Shown here: positions 1-9,741 of the stretch, piece after piece
How positions within the stretch are numbered: position 1 is the stretch's first letter
Layout of the letters: each line of letters starts with the position of its first letter
Made by a program: the position numbers and the translations under genes
The notes under the pieces: generated by a model
What the model saw: the letters and a program-made list of their open reading frames with translations, nothing else
Databases searched by the model: none
Told to the model about the DNA's origin: nothing
Source of the DNA: Phycisphaerales bacterium
GTDB lineage: Bacteria; Planctomycetota; Phycisphaerae; Phycisphaerales; UBA1924
DNA: 64,000 bases
Direction: 5' to 3'
Assembly (NCBI GenBank): GCA_040221175.1
Contig: JAVJVK010000019.1
Span: 248,001-312,000 of the forward strand

Positions 1-3000
1 CAGAGCGACGTGGATTCCGCGATGGGCGTGCGCTGGGACTTCTCGTACAACATCTTCCTCGAGGCCGACGGCATTGACCTGGTGCTGCACGACGGCTTTG
101 GCCGCATCAACACCTACGAGGCCCAGGGCGATGGCACGTGGGCCCGGCCCGAGTTCTTCCGCGCGATCAGAACATCGCCGGATGGCAGCTACGTCATCGC
201 GTTCGCCAATCGCGGCGAGTGGCGCTTCCTCCCGCTGGACGGCTCGGCCGCCGAGGGCAGGATCAGCGCGATCGTCGATCGCAACGGCAACACGATGTCG
301 TTCGAGTACGACGCGGCCGGACGGCTCGAGACCATCCGCGATGACCTGAACAGGGTTTATACGCTGAGCTACGGCGCAGACGGACGGCTGGACAGCATCT
401 GCGATTTCACGGGGCGCTGCTGGACGTACGACCATTACGGAGCCGGCGAGATGGGCGGCAGCCCGGGCGACCTCAAGAGCGTGACCACCGCAGCCGTCGT
501 GGGCACGCCCACGGGCAACGACTTTCCCGACGGCAAGACCACGACGTACACGTATACGCAGGACACCGGCGACGAGCGGCTGGACCACCTGCTGCTGACG
601 GTCACCGACGCCTCGGGCGTGACGCGCGTGGCCAACGAGTACGCGGCGACCACGAGCCCCGGCGACCTGCTCTACGGCCGGCTCGTGCGCCAGACCTGGG
701 GCGACCCGGGCGACGTCATCGACCTGGTGTACGTCGACGTCGAGCCTGCGCCAGAGAACAACTTCGCCGAGATCCACGCGATCCTCAACGACCGCGAGGG
801 CCACGTCAAGGACCTCTTTTACGACGGCGACAATCGCGGCGTGCTGTTCCGCGAGTACACGGGCCTGGCCGACCCCGACCTACCAACGACGCTCACCGAA
901 AACCGGCCTGGCCCCCCCGTGCGTGGCCCGGAGACCGAGTTTGTCACGCGCTGGAGCTACAACGACGAGTCGATGCCCACGCTGGTGGTGCACCCGAACC
1001 TGAACGAGACCGAGCTGACCTACGACGACGTGGCCGTCTCGCCGCTGGCCCGCGGCAACCTGCTGGAGCGCCGTCTTCTGCCCGGTCCGCTGGGCGGTGA
1101 TCAACTCGAGCGCGTCGAGAGCTTCACCTACCTCGCCGGCGGGGGCGGCTGCTGCGGCAGCAAATTCGTCACCAGCCACACCGACTTCCGGGGCAACACG
1201 ACGACGCACGAGTACGACGCGTTCGCCAACCGAACGCGCACCATCGGCCGCGAGCCGGGCGTCGAGTACGACTTCGAGTACGATGCGTTCGGCCGCATGA
1301 TCGCCACGGTGCACCCGAGCCAGAACGGCGTCGATCGCCGCCGGGATGAATACGCCTACTACGCCGACGGGCCGGCCCGCGGGTATCGCGAGCGGACCAT
1401 CGTCGATGCGGGCGGGCTCGACCTGACGACCACGCACCTGTGGACGCCGCGTGGCTATGACGCCGGCGAGGTCGATGCCGAGGGGCGCCGTACCGACCAC
1501 GTCCGCAACCAGCTCGACCAGGTCGTCCGCACGCTCTTGCCCCAGGTCACCCTGGCCGGCACGACGGTGCGCTACACCCGTGATCGGATCTATGACGGGG
1601 ACGACAACGTCGTGCGACGCGATGTCTCGAACATCGACGAGAACGGCATGATCGAGGCCAATCTGGTGATCTCGACCACGTACACCTACGGCACGCTCGA
1701 CGAGCTGCTGACGGTAGCCCAGGAGATCGACGAGTCGACCTCGGCAACGACGCGATACAGCTACGACGCCAACCGAAACCGCGTGCTCATCGAGCATCCC
1801 GCGGCAGTCGCGGGCTCGCGAACGGGCAACAGCGAGCGATTCGATTACACGCCTCGGGACCTCGTCTGGCGGCACGTCCGCGGGCCCGGCACTCTGGAGA
1901 AGTCTTCGACATCATTCAGCTTCGACGGCAACCGCCAACTGACCTTCCGGGGCGAAGGCCTGGAAGGCGACTCGTCCGAGTACAACTACCGATACACGGG
2001 CTTCGGCGATCTGCGGAGCTACACCGACCCGATGAAGAACCGGCGTCGCTGGACGTACGACGCCAACGGCAACGCCATCCGAGAATTCCTCGAGGGCGAA
2101 CTCATCGACGTGCCCGGCCCGGACGGCAACGTGATCCTGGCCGATGCGGCGATCGTCTTCGATGGTGAGAACCGGCGGCTTCAGCGACGGGCGGCCCACT
2201 TCGATCGCGTGGACCGTAGCGCCGTGCTCGACGGCGTCTCGATCACCGAATGGACGTACAACGGCACCGAGCGGCCTGCGTCGGTCACCAACGACAATGG
2301 CAATACGCTGACACTCGACTATGACACGGCGTATCGCTCGATCGGGTGGACGGACGAGAAGGGCAATCGGCTCGTGAAGGAGCTGGACGGCGTGGGTAAC
2401 GTCGTGGCCAACACGACCATCGAGCTGTCGGACCTTGGCTCGGCAACGCAAGCGTTTACCTCCAGGCACGCCTTCGACGCGATCGATCGACGCGTGACGA
2501 CGACCGATTCTGCGGGCAACATCACACGATTCCGCTACGACTCGCGCAATAACCTCCGCCGCAGCATCGATCCGCTGGGCAACGTGGTGCGGCACGCCTA
2601 CGACGGCCGGAACCTGAGGCTCCGCACCGAGCGGGACATGACCGACACGGGCACGGGGGCTGGCAGCATCGTCTCGGTGATCACCACCGAGATGGAGTAC
2701 GACCTCAACGGCCACAAGAGCGCGGACATCGACGACGAGGGCAACCGGACGACCTACGAACGCGACGCCCTCAACCGGGTCACGCGGACCATCCGTGCCG
2801 ACGGCACCGTGCACAGCACCACCTACGACTTCCGCGACAACGCCATCCAGACCATCGATTCCAACGGCTCGGTCTTCGACCGAGAGTATGACGCGAACGA
2901 TCGGCCGATGCGCACGGATATCACGCCAGGCCCCGGCGTCTCGGGCGATCTGACCTTTCTCGAGTACGCCTATGACGGCGAGGGCAGGCGACGCCTGGCC

Positions 3001-4689
3001 ATCGACGACGATTCGAGCGTGGAGTTTTTCTACGACTCGCTGGGCCACAACACTCGCGAGACCACCGGCGACGGCTTCACAACGTCGCGCATCTTCGACG
3101 GCGTGGGCAACATGGTGCAGATCACCTACCCCAGCGGCCGTGTGCTGGACTATGCCTACGACAATGTCGAACTGCTCTCGACCATCCATGACGGAATCGT
3201 CGATGTCGGGCAGTTTTTCTACATCGGCAAACGGGTCGAGCGCCGATTGAACGGCAACGGAACGCGGGTCGACTACACCTGGGCCGGCATCGATGGCGTC
3301 GCCAATCCACCGATGGACTCCACGTCGCGTGGCATCGTGCGTACAAGGCACACCGTGAGCAGTTCGGGTGCGGTCATCGAAGACCGGCTGACCCGGCGCA
3401 ACGCGCTCCAAAGCCGGACTCGCCGCGTGGACCAGCGGCTCAACCGATCCTTTGACTACGAGTTTGACTCGGCCCAGCGGCTCGTCGACTCGTCCATCAC
3501 CCAGGGCATCGTCCTGCCGATCACGCTTCGCGAGACGGGCTACGAACTCGATGACAATGGCCAGCGTGAACGCGTGACTGGCGCAACGGCGCTCCGGCCG
3601 GGCGATTACTTCCAGGACGCGACGCTGCCCGAACCGGCCGACGACCAGATGAACCAATACACGCAGACGTCCTTCGACGAGCGTGTGTACGACCGCAACG
3701 GCAACACGACGGTGCTGGACGAGGGCGCTGCGGACCGGCTGCTGAGCTTCAACGCGGCGAACCAGCTCGTCGAACTGGTCGACCAGACGACCGGCCAGAC
3801 CCATGTCTACAGCTACGACGCGGGGGGGCGACGCACGCAGAAGGTCGTCGACGCAACGGGCGTGGCCGGCGGACCGTTTGTAACGCGCTTCCTGTACGGC
3901 GGCGACACCCTGCTCGAAGAACGCGACACCTTCGGGCAGCCCACGACCTTCACGTGGTGCGACGGCTCGATTCCGATGGCTTTCCACGCATCGAGCCCGT
4001 CCGGATCGAGGTATGCCCATCGTGACCAGGACGGCCGCACCCATGCGGCCACCGATGACCTTGGATTCGTCATCGAACGACTTGAGTACGGCGACCATGG
4101 CGAGGTGCTGGACGCCACAAGCCTCCTGCCCGTGAGCACATCGCTCCAAGCCAGCGTGTATCTCGTCGGATCAGCGAGCTACTTCGACTTTGAGTCAGGG
4201 TTCCTGGCTACCGGCTCAGCTGGGGGAATTATGACAGATCCTCGGGCAGGTGTCAGAATCGATGGCTCGATCGAGTACGCCATGGCAAGCGCCACCCATA
4301 CCCCGTCGTTCGATATGATTGACGAACAGTGGGACTTAGTGCGTGGGCAGGAAGTAATCCGCGCGGGGTCAGGATGGCCCGATCTGTCCGACATCGAAGT
4401 GATGAGCGACGCGGGTGAAATCGTCAGGATCCAAGGGTGCATCTTGATGGTTGGTACCTCTGTTTCGGAGTGCCGCAGCCAGGGAACTCAGTTGTCAGGA
4501 GTCATGGAAGAGTACTTCCAGGAGTGCTGCCAAGACGTGGGCTTTAACCTGTTGGGGTCGTGCTTAGCCGGAACACTCGAGGGTACGGTCGGTCTCCAGG
4601 ACGTCACCGACATGTGTGAGGACGGGGTGTTGGGGGGTGCCGACCTGAACGGCAATGGTCGATTGTTTGAGGTTGAGACACCATATTAG
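1..4689 (+). CDS. RHS/YD-repeat protein, 5' end beyond the window
   Basis: The reading frame is open from base 1, so the N-terminus (expected to hold the signal peptide) is missing; at least 1562 residues are encoded. Nearly the whole length consists of YD repeats of the form YDxxGRLxxxxDxxGN, which in RHS and teneurin proteins fold into a hollow beta-cage. The core seems to close around residue 1395 with SYFDFESGFLATGS, a degraded version of the usual RYYDPxxGRFL motif. The last ~160 residues form a different tip: GC is visibly lower than in the core, there are six Cys in the last 100 residues (one adjacent pair), and a DLNGNG loop sits near the end. RHS tips are often toxic or adhesive domains; I do not recognise this one. 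No immunity-like gene follows directly. A cell-surface or secreted role is inferred from the family. Confidence 0.9.
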   Translation, partial: QSDVDSAMGVRWDFSYNIFLEADGIDLVLHDGFGRINTYEAQGDGTWARPEFFRAIRTSPDGSYVIAFANRGEWRFLPLDGSAAEGRISAIVDRNGNTMSFEYDAAGRLETIRDDLNRVYTLSYGADGRLDSICDFTGRCWTYDHYGAGEMGGSPGDLKSVTTAAVVGTPTGNDFPDGKTTTYTYTQDTGDERLDHLLLTVTDASGVTRVANEYAATTSPGDLLYGRLVRQTWGDPGDVIDLVYVDVEPAPENNFAEIHAILNDREGHVKDLFYDGDNRGVLFREYTGLADPDLPTTLTENRPGPPVRGPETEFVTRWSYNDESMPTLVVHPNLNETELTYDDVAVSPLARGNLLERRLLPGPLGGDQLERVESFTYLAGGGGCCGSKFVTSHTDFRGNTTTHEYDAFANRTRTIGREPGVEYDFEYDAFGRMIATVHPSQNGVDRRRDEYAYYADGPARGYRERTIVDAGGLDLTTTHLWTPRGYDAGEVDAEGRRTDHVRNQLDQVVRTLLPQVTLAGTTVRYTRDRIYDGDDNVVRRDVSNIDENGMIEANLVISTTYTYGTLDELLTVAQEIDESTSATTRYSYDANRNRVLIEHPAAVAGSRTGNSERFDYTPRDLVWRHVRGPGTLEKSSTSFSFDGNRQLTFRGEGLEGDSSEYNYRYTGFGDLRSYTDPMKNRRRWTYDANGNAIREFLEGELIDVPGPDGNVILADAAIVFDGENRRLQRRAAHFDRVDRSAVLDGVSITEWTYNGTERPASVTNDNGNTLTLDYDTAYRSIGWTDEKGNRLVKELDGVGNVVANTTIELSDLGSATQAFTSRHAFDAIDRRVTTTDSAGNITRFRYDSRNNLRRSIDPLGNVVRHAYDGRNLRLRTERDMTDTGTGAGSIVSVITTEMEYDLNGHKSADIDDEGNRTTYERDALNRVTRTIRADGTVHSTTYDFRDNAIQTIDSNGSVFDREYDANDRPMRTDITPGPGVSGDLTFLEYAYDGEGRRRLAIDDDSSVEFFYDSLGHNTRETTGDGFTTSRIFDGVGNMVQITYPSGRVLDYAYDNVELLSTIHDGIVDVGQFFYIGKRVERRLNGNGTRVDYTWAGIDGVANPPMDSTSRGIVRTRHTVSSSGAVIEDRLTRRNALQSRTRRVDQRLNRSFDYEFDSAQRLVDSSITQGIVLPITLRETGYELDDNGQRERVTGATALRPGDYFQDATLPEPADDQMNQYTQTSFDERVYDRNGNTTVLDEGAADRLLSFNAANQLVELVDQTTGQTHVYSYDAGGRRTQKVVDATGVAGGPFVTRFLYGGDTLLEERDTFGQPTTFTWCDGSIPMAFHASSPSGSRYAHRDQDGRTHAATDDLGFVIERLEYGDHGEVLDATSLLPVSTSLQASVYLVGSASYFDFESGFLATGSAGGIMTDPRAGVRIDGSIEYAMASATHTPSFDMIDEQWDLVRGQEVIRAGSGWPDLSDIEVMSDAGEIVRIQGCILMVGTSVSECRSQGTQLSGVMEEYFQECCQDVGFNLLGSCLAGTLEGTVGLQDVTDMCEDGVLGGADLNGNGRLFEVETPY

Positions 4690-5144
4690 GTGTCTTTCGG
4701 AGTGTCGTCCTGTTCCCAGATCGCTCGTGCGCCAGAGACGTCGGAAACCCGTTACTGTGCTCTAGGCTCGCGCGCGGACGTTCTCGCCGGCCACGCGGAT
4801 GTACAAAAACTAATTCACGGCGATGCCGGAGGCCAGCAGGCGTTCTGGGGCGTTCAAGGCCATTTGTCCAAGCAGCCCGCAAGTTACTTGCAAGTTCGCG
4901 CGATCGTTCGGACGTCTGCGGATCCGCTCGGGGCGGCTCGCCCGCACGCCAATCCCCCCAGCCCGCACAACCCCACCCCAGCTCCGGGTTTCTCGCGCAA
5001 AGCTCCAAACCACCCCTCATGCCGGCCGGGAAATCCGCCGAAGCTAGCCCCGTGGCCTCCGCACGGTGCAGGGGCCCCTGCGCCAACCGTGGCGTTCAAC
5101 CCGGCCCCGGCCGAGCCGGCCGCGGCCATTCGGAGGCTTCTCTC
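4690..5144. other. Non-coding stretch downstream of the RHS gene
   Basis: This 455-base stretch holds no convincing gene. Short frames through it are rich in Arg, Pro and Ala, as expected of GC-rich non-coding DNA. The last 20 bases contain the GGAGG ribosome binding site of the next gene. I see no clear terminator for the RHS transcript and no recognisable RNA. Confidence 0.5.
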
Positions 5145-5891
5145 ATGAGCCAGTCAACTCGTGTTCCGCGCCGCCTTGACCAGTTCGTCCCGTGGCTGAT
5201 CAGCCGCGTCGACCTGTGGAACGGCGGCCAGGCGGGACCACCGGATATCGGTCTCAGCGCACAGCAACTCGCGGACCTGACCGCGCTGCGGGACGATTTT
5301 GTTCAGAAGTACAACGACGCGAAGGCGGCCCGCGACTCCTCGAAGGCCAAGACCGTGCTCCAGCACGAGGCCTATGAAGCGCTCCGCTCGGTCCTGGGCG
5401 GCGACATCGACATCATCGATGGCTACGCCAAGGCCACCGGAGACATGGGCGTCTACGCGCGGGCCCAGCTGGACCCGCCCAAGGACCCCACCCCCCGCGA
5501 GACCGCGCCCGTGCCCGAGGGCCTGGAGATCCGCGCGAGCAGCTTCGGCGACCTCGTGCTGACCTTCGAGGCCAACAAGGGCCAGGGCTCGGTCTTCATC
5601 ATCCAGCGCCAGCTGCGGGCCATCGGCCAGGAGCCCGGCGTGTGGACCTACGCCGATACCGTCAGCGAGAAGACCTGGACCGACACCAGCGTGCCCAACG
5701 GGGTCGCGTCGGTCCGCTACCGCGTCCGCACCAAGCTCACCAATGGCGTGCTCAGCGATTGGAGCGAGGACAAGGGCTTCTTCTACGGCACCGGCGGCAG
5801 CGGCGCGACCAGCGCCGCGGGCGTCACCATCGAAGACGCCCAGGCGCTCAAGGACGCCCAGACCGCCAAGGGCGCCGAGAAGGCCGGGTAA
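5145..5891 (+). CDS. Fibronectin type III-like hypothetical protein, paralogue of the gene at 50537-51298
   Basis: A 248-residue protein with no signal peptide. The first ~125 residues are helical (VPWLISRVDLW, then an Ala/Lys-rich helix pair) and lead into VYARAQLDPPKDPTPR. The second part resembles a fibronectin type III domain: an LTFEANKG strand, VFIIQRQL, then SVRYRVRTKLTNGVLSDWSE, the usual last strands of that fold. The tail is Gly/Ala-rich. The gene at 50537-51298 shares the same order, including VYAxAxxDPP and EVRYRVRAM, so the two are paralogues. The start was chosen for the GGAGG at 5132-5136; an in-frame extension upstream to 5019 has no such site. Function unknown; use as a scaffold or binding module is a guess. 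Confidence 0.75.
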   Translation: MSQSTRVPRRLDQFVPWLISRVDLWNGGQAGPPDIGLSAQQLADLTALRDDFVQKYNDAKAARDSSKAKTVLQHEAYEALRSVLGGDIDIIDGYAKATGDMGVYARAQLDPPKDPTPRETAPVPEGLEIRASSFGDLVLTFEANKGQGSVFIIQRQLRAIGQEPGVWTYADTVSEKTWTDTSVPNGVASVRYRVRTKLTNGVLSDWSEDKGFFYGTGGSGATSAAGVTIEDAQALKDAQTAKGAEKAG

Positions 5892-5937
5892 GACGGCCGG
5901 GTCAATCACGCCCGCCTCAAACCGCATACGCAACGCG

Positions 5938-5997
5938 ACGGCACGCGCGGGGACGCCCACGCGTGCCGCGTTCGTGCGCACGGGGCGAGAAGCCCCC
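5938..5997. terminator. Paired hairpins between convergent genes
   Basis: CGGCACGCG (5940-5948) pairs with CGCGTGCCG (5961-5969), and GGGGC (5983-5987) with GCCCC (5993-5997). They lie between two convergent genes and could end both transcripts, but neither is followed by a run of T, so intrinsic termination is uncertain. Confidence 0.35.
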
Positions 5998-5999
5998 CC

Positions 6000-8171
6000 C
6001 TACACCATCCGCCGCGCGATCCGCTCGGTCCACGACCGGCAGAACACCCGCTCGTCGTCCTCGTAGGCGTCCAGCGTCGCGTGGACGTAGAAGTTGTCGG
6101 CGTCGGCGGTCAGCACGGTGCGCGTCTCGCAGCGGCAATCCCACGCGCCACGCCGGAAGCCGTGCGTCCAGCGCACCTCGCCGCGGGCGCTGTGGATGTC
6201 GGTGTGGTCGACGAAGTATCGCTCGCTGGCGACGCTGCTGCGGGTCAGGTCGATGTGGGGCCAGTACACCGTGCCCGAGCCCTTGCGCACCTGCAGCTCG
6301 CTCGTGGCCCGGCCCATGTCGCGCACGACCTTCCAGCTGTGCTCGGTCGATTCCACCTGCTCGGCCCGGATCGGCTCGGCGCCCACGGGGCGGTCGAAGG
6401 TGACGTGCGGTTCGTCCTCTCGAGCGTGGCGCACGGGCAGCAGCAGGTGGCTCTCGCCCAGGTGCACGGTGATGGTGGCCGGCCGGGGCGGCAGCCAGGC
6501 CAGCGGCCAGTAGCTGCTGGAGATCGAGAGGCGCAGCCGGTGCCCGGGCAGCACCGTGTGGCCGATGTCGCGCATGCGGATGGGCACGCGGTACTTCGTG
6601 CCCGGCTCGAGCATGACCGGATGCTCGTGGCCGTCCTTGTGGTTGAGGTTCAGCAGGCCGAAGGACACGCGCGTCACGCGGCCGTCGGGCAGCACGTCGC
6701 CCAGGCGCACGGCCGCCATCGCCACGGGCCGGTCGACCTCCAAGGTCAGGTCGGCAATCGGCGGGCCGAGCAGGTCCAGCGGCTCGGCCAGGGGGGGCGT
6801 GTCGAAGTTCAGCGAGCCACCGTCCTCCTCGCGCTGGTCGTCGGGCAGGTCGGGCGGGGCCGCCTCGCTGCACCACTTGCCGCCGAAGTAGCCGTGCGAG
6901 GCCGGCGACTGGATGGAGCGCACGCCCTCGCGCCGCTCGTCGCCCTCGTCCACCGACGCATCGGCGTTGAGCTTGAGGCCCGGCTCGCCGGTGGCCAATG
7001 GCACGGGCCGCAGCGTGACGTTCGGGCTGGGCCAGCTCGGCTCGCCCACCCAGCGGCCCGGGCGGAAGGCGTGCCCGGTATCCGGTGGCGTCGATTCCTG
7101 CAAGTACGCCCGCAGCGTCGGCTCGTTGTCGATGCCCGTGTCGATGCCCTTCAAGTACGTGTCCCACCAGCGCAGGCACTCGTTCAGGAAGTCGATGGCC
7201 GGGCCGGGAAGCCCGAAGTGCGGGTACTTGTGGCTCCACGGGCCAACGAGCCCCTGCCGCGGCACCCCCTCGGGCAGGCTCTTGACCAGGCGGAAGACCG
7301 CGTTGGAGTAGGCGTCCGACCAGCCGCTCACGGCCATCACCGGGACCTGGACCTGCGAGTAGTCCTCGCAGATGCTGCCGTGCTTCCAGTAGCCGTCGCG
7401 GTGCTGGTGGCGCAGCCACTCGACCAGCCAGGGCCTCGCGCCCTCCAGCCGCTCCAGCCACATGTCGCGCCAACGCTCGCCGACGATGTCGGGGTCGGGC
7501 GGCTGGGTGATGTAGCCGAACATGACCGACGCCCAGCTCAGGTTGTCGCCCAGCATGCACCCGCCCATGTAGTGCACGTCGTCGGCGTAGCGGTCATCGG
7601 TCGAGCACAGGCTGATCACGGCCTTGAGCTGCTTCGGTCGCATGGCGGCGATCTGCAGCCCGTTGAACCCGCCCCAGCTGATGCCGATCATGCCGCAGTT
7701 GCCGTCGCACCAGGGCCGCTGCTCGAGCCACTTGAGGATCTCGACGCCGTCGTCGAGTTCCTGCTGGGTGTACTCGTCGGTCAGCACGCCCTCGCTGTCG
7801 CCGCTGCCGCGGATGTCCACCCGCACGCACGCGTAGCCATGCGCGGCGACGTAGGGATGCGTCATGGTGTCGCGCGTCACCGTGCCGTCGCGGCGGCGGT
7901 AGGGGATGTATTCGAGGATCGCCGGCACGGGCTCGTCCTCGGCATCCCTGGGCAGCCAGATCGTGGCCGCCAGGCGCGTGCCGTCGGGCATGGGGATCCA
8001 GGCGTGCTCGATGGTGCGGATAGGCCGGGGCAGTTCGGCCAGGTCCACCGGCGTGACGGGGTCGCGGTGGTCGACGTCTGCATTACTCGTGTAGCCGGTG
8101 TGGCCGGTGTCGTCGGTGTGGTCTGCGGCCGGACGCGTGGCCACGTCGCCTTCGGTCTGCTGTTTCGGCAA
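6000..8171 (-). CDS. CocE/NonD family (S15-type) alpha/beta hydrolase
   Basis: A 723-residue serine hydrolase of the X-Pro dipeptidyl peptidase/cocaine esterase family, expected to cleave an ester or peptide bond. The catalytic Ser lies in GISWGG (Ser165), the Asp in SGWSDAY (Asp286) and the His in GPWSHKYPHFG (His314). The C-terminal 250 residues match the jelly-roll domain that closes the active site. There is no signal peptide, so it is probably cytoplasmic. The start codon is TTG, chosen because AAGGAGGGAG lies 5 bases upstream; the next in-frame ATG is well inside the conserved part. It follows the ATP-grasp gene by 30 bases on the same strand, so the two are probably co-transcribed. Family assignment is firm; substrate is unknown. 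Confidence 0.92.
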   Translation of the reverse strand: MPKQQTEGDVATRPAADHTDDTGHTGYTSNADVDHRDPVTPVDLAELPRPIRTIEHAWIPMPDGTRLAATIWLPRDAEDEPVPAILEYIPYRRRDGTVTRDTMTHPYVAAHGYACVRVDIRGSGDSEGVLTDEYTQQELDDGVEILKWLEQRPWCDGNCGMIGISWGGFNGLQIAAMRPKQLKAVISLCSTDDRYADDVHYMGGCMLGDNLSWASVMFGYITQPPDPDIVGERWRDMWLERLEGARPWLVEWLRHQHRDGYWKHGSICEDYSQVQVPVMAVSGWSDAYSNAVFRLVKSLPEGVPRQGLVGPWSHKYPHFGLPGPAIDFLNECLRWWDTYLKGIDTGIDNEPTLRAYLQESTPPDTGHAFRPGRWVGEPSWPSPNVTLRPVPLATGEPGLKLNADASVDEGDERREGVRSIQSPASHGYFGGKWCSEAAPPDLPDDQREEDGGSLNFDTPPLAEPLDLLGPPIADLTLEVDRPVAMAAVRLGDVLPDGRVTRVSFGLLNLNHKDGHEHPVMLEPGTKYRVPIRMRDIGHTVLPGHRLRLSISSSYWPLAWLPPRPATITVHLGESHLLLPVRHAREDEPHVTFDRPVGAEPIRAEQVESTEHSWKVVRDMGRATSELQVRKGSGTVYWPHIDLTRSSVASERYFVDHTDIHSARGEVRWTHGFRRGAWDCRCETRTVLTADADNFYVHATLDAYEDDERVFCRSWTERIARRMV

Positions 8172-8201
8172 AGCTCCCTCCTTCGGTGTTGGGGCGCACG
8201 A

Positions 8202-9587
8202 TCAGCACTTTGCGCTGGTGCCCTCCTCGCTGAGCAACTCGCGCGCTTCGGACACGCGGACCGGCCGACCGTCGATGTGGAAGTCCAGCATGCCGGCGGC
8301 GCGAGCGAAGCCGGTGAGCAGTTCCTCCTCGTTGCGGCCGCCCATGTAGACCTCGGCCAGCAGCCAGCTGTAGCTGTCCGCCTCGTGCTGCTCGCTCAGC
8401 CGGTGGCCGAAGCTGACCGTCGGCAGCACCAGCGTGCCGGGGAACTGCCGCTCCACCGCGGCGATCTCGGCCCGGCCGGGCGAGCGTGTCACCACGCCGT
8501 CCCTGGCGAAGCTGCGCAGCATGAACTTGGCGGCCATCGCGTGCTCGCCTTGGCCCTGGCCCATGGTGGGCTTCTGTCCGAGCGCCAGGTCGGTGATGAC
8601 CTTCATGTTGGCGTCGCCGTCGACCATTCGGAACTGGGGCGCGTGGCTCTGGCTGATGCGCGGGTTGACCTCCAGCAGCGCGAGCCGATCCGATTCGGGA
8701 TCCCAGAAGAACTCGACGTTGAACGCCCCGCCCTCGTAGCCGAAACGCTCGAGCACCGCGGCCGACGCATCGCGCATGCGCTGGCAGACGCGCGAAGGCA
8801 GCTTCGATGGATACTGGTAGCGATAGAACACGCTGGTATCGGGGTAGCGGTACGAGTCGACCACGCCGTGCAGCCGCGTCTGGCCCTCGAATCGATGCCC
8901 CTCGACCGTGCACGCCATCGGCGCGGCGATGTCCTCCTCGGCGATGAAGAGGCGGGCGGCCGTGCCGTGGTCGAGCCCCTCGGGCATGTCGACGCCCATC
9001 TCGCCCAGCAGGTCTTCGAGCGGCCCGGCGAAGCGGCCCACGTTCTCGCGGATTTCTTCCAGGGCTTCTTCCAAGTCCTCCAGGGTCTCGATGCGGAAGG
9101 CCAGCATGCCCAGGAACGCCTTGCACGGCTTGATCCAGAAGGGGGGATCGAGTCCCTCGGCCTGCACGCCTCTCCAGATGGCGTTCGCATCGTCGCGGGG
9201 ATCGATCCTGGCGAACGCGGGCACCACGTCGGGGGCCGCCTCGCGTTGCAGGCGGCGGCTGAGGTACTTGTGCTCGCAGTTGAGCACCGCCTCGACGCTG
9301 GGCGCCGGCAGGCGGAACTCGCGGCACAGCATCGGCGCAATGATCGACACGGGAAAGTCGAAGAAGGTGATGACGCCATCGATCGAGCCATCGAAGGCGC
9401 GCAATCGCTCGCGGGCGAGGCGGAGCGTCTCCAGCGGCGGGCGCTGCTCGACCTGGCTGGCGTTCCACGTCGTCAGCGTGTGGTAGTTGTATCCGTACGC
9501 CTCGCTGAGCGGGCGGAGCTGGTGCTCCTCGTTGAAGGCGTCATCGCCAAGAACGAACAGGTTTCGGATGTGGCCGTGCGGCTCCAT
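8202..9587 (-). CDS. ATP-grasp domain protein, probable carboxylate-amine ligase
   Basis: A 461-residue protein with ATP-grasp features: the lysine-bearing strand PFWIKPCKAFLG, an EEDIAA segment, and the metal-binding end AFNVEFFWDPESDRLALLEVNPR, in which Glu and Asn would ligate Mg. The family joins a carboxylate to an amine or thiol through an acyl-phosphate. The N-terminal ~110 residues look like a Rossmann-like pre-ATP-grasp domain; the C-terminal 100 residues are unassigned. Start at 9587 was chosen for GGGAG 7 bases upstream; a TTG extension to 9635 lacks a site. It is the first gene of a two-gene unit with the S15-type hydrolase, suggesting the pair makes and breaks the same kind of bond. 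Substrate unknown. Confidence 0.85.
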   Translation of the reverse strand: MEPHGHIRNLFVLGDDAFNEEHQLRPLSEAYGYNYHTLTTWNASQVEQRPPLETLRLARERLRAFDGSIDGVITFFDFPVSIIAPMLCREFRLPAPSVEAVLNCEHKYLSRRLQREAAPDVVPAFARIDPRDDANAIWRGVQAEGLDPPFWIKPCKAFLGMLAFRIETLEDLEEALEEIRENVGRFAGPLEDLLGEMGVDMPEGLDHGTAARLFIAEEDIAAPMACTVEGHRFEGQTRLHGVVDSYRYPDTSVFYRYQYPSKLPSRVCQRMRDASAAVLERFGYEGGAFNVEFFWDPESDRLALLEVNPRISQSHAPQFRMVDGDANMKVITDLALGQKPTMGQGQGEHAMAAKFMLRSFARDGVVTRSPGRAEIAAVERQFPGTLVLPTVSFGHRLSEQHEADSYSWLLAEVYMGGRNEEELLTGFARAAGMLDFHIDGRPVRVSEARELLSEEGTSAKC

Positions 9588-9741
9588 GGCAATGCTCCCG
9601 GCTCTCGGGCAGGGGGCGCCCTCGAGCGTGGGCAAGAGAGCATGGCCCCGGCAGGTTCCGAATTCACGCTAGAGAGCCCCTTGGAGCCGGTCACCTTGAT
9701 GAAGCGTTATTCAGGTTCAGTTCCTCCGCGGCGCGCGAATA

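Noticed and set aside
1912-4149. Open frame of 745 codons on the minus strand
   Set aside because: Shadow of the RHS gene; no motifs, and the Val/Asp/Arg composition is that of a complement frame.
4690-5148. 152-codon plus-strand frame after the RHS stop
   Set aside because: It has no clear start, is Pro/Ala-rich at its end and overlaps the ribosome site of the next gene.
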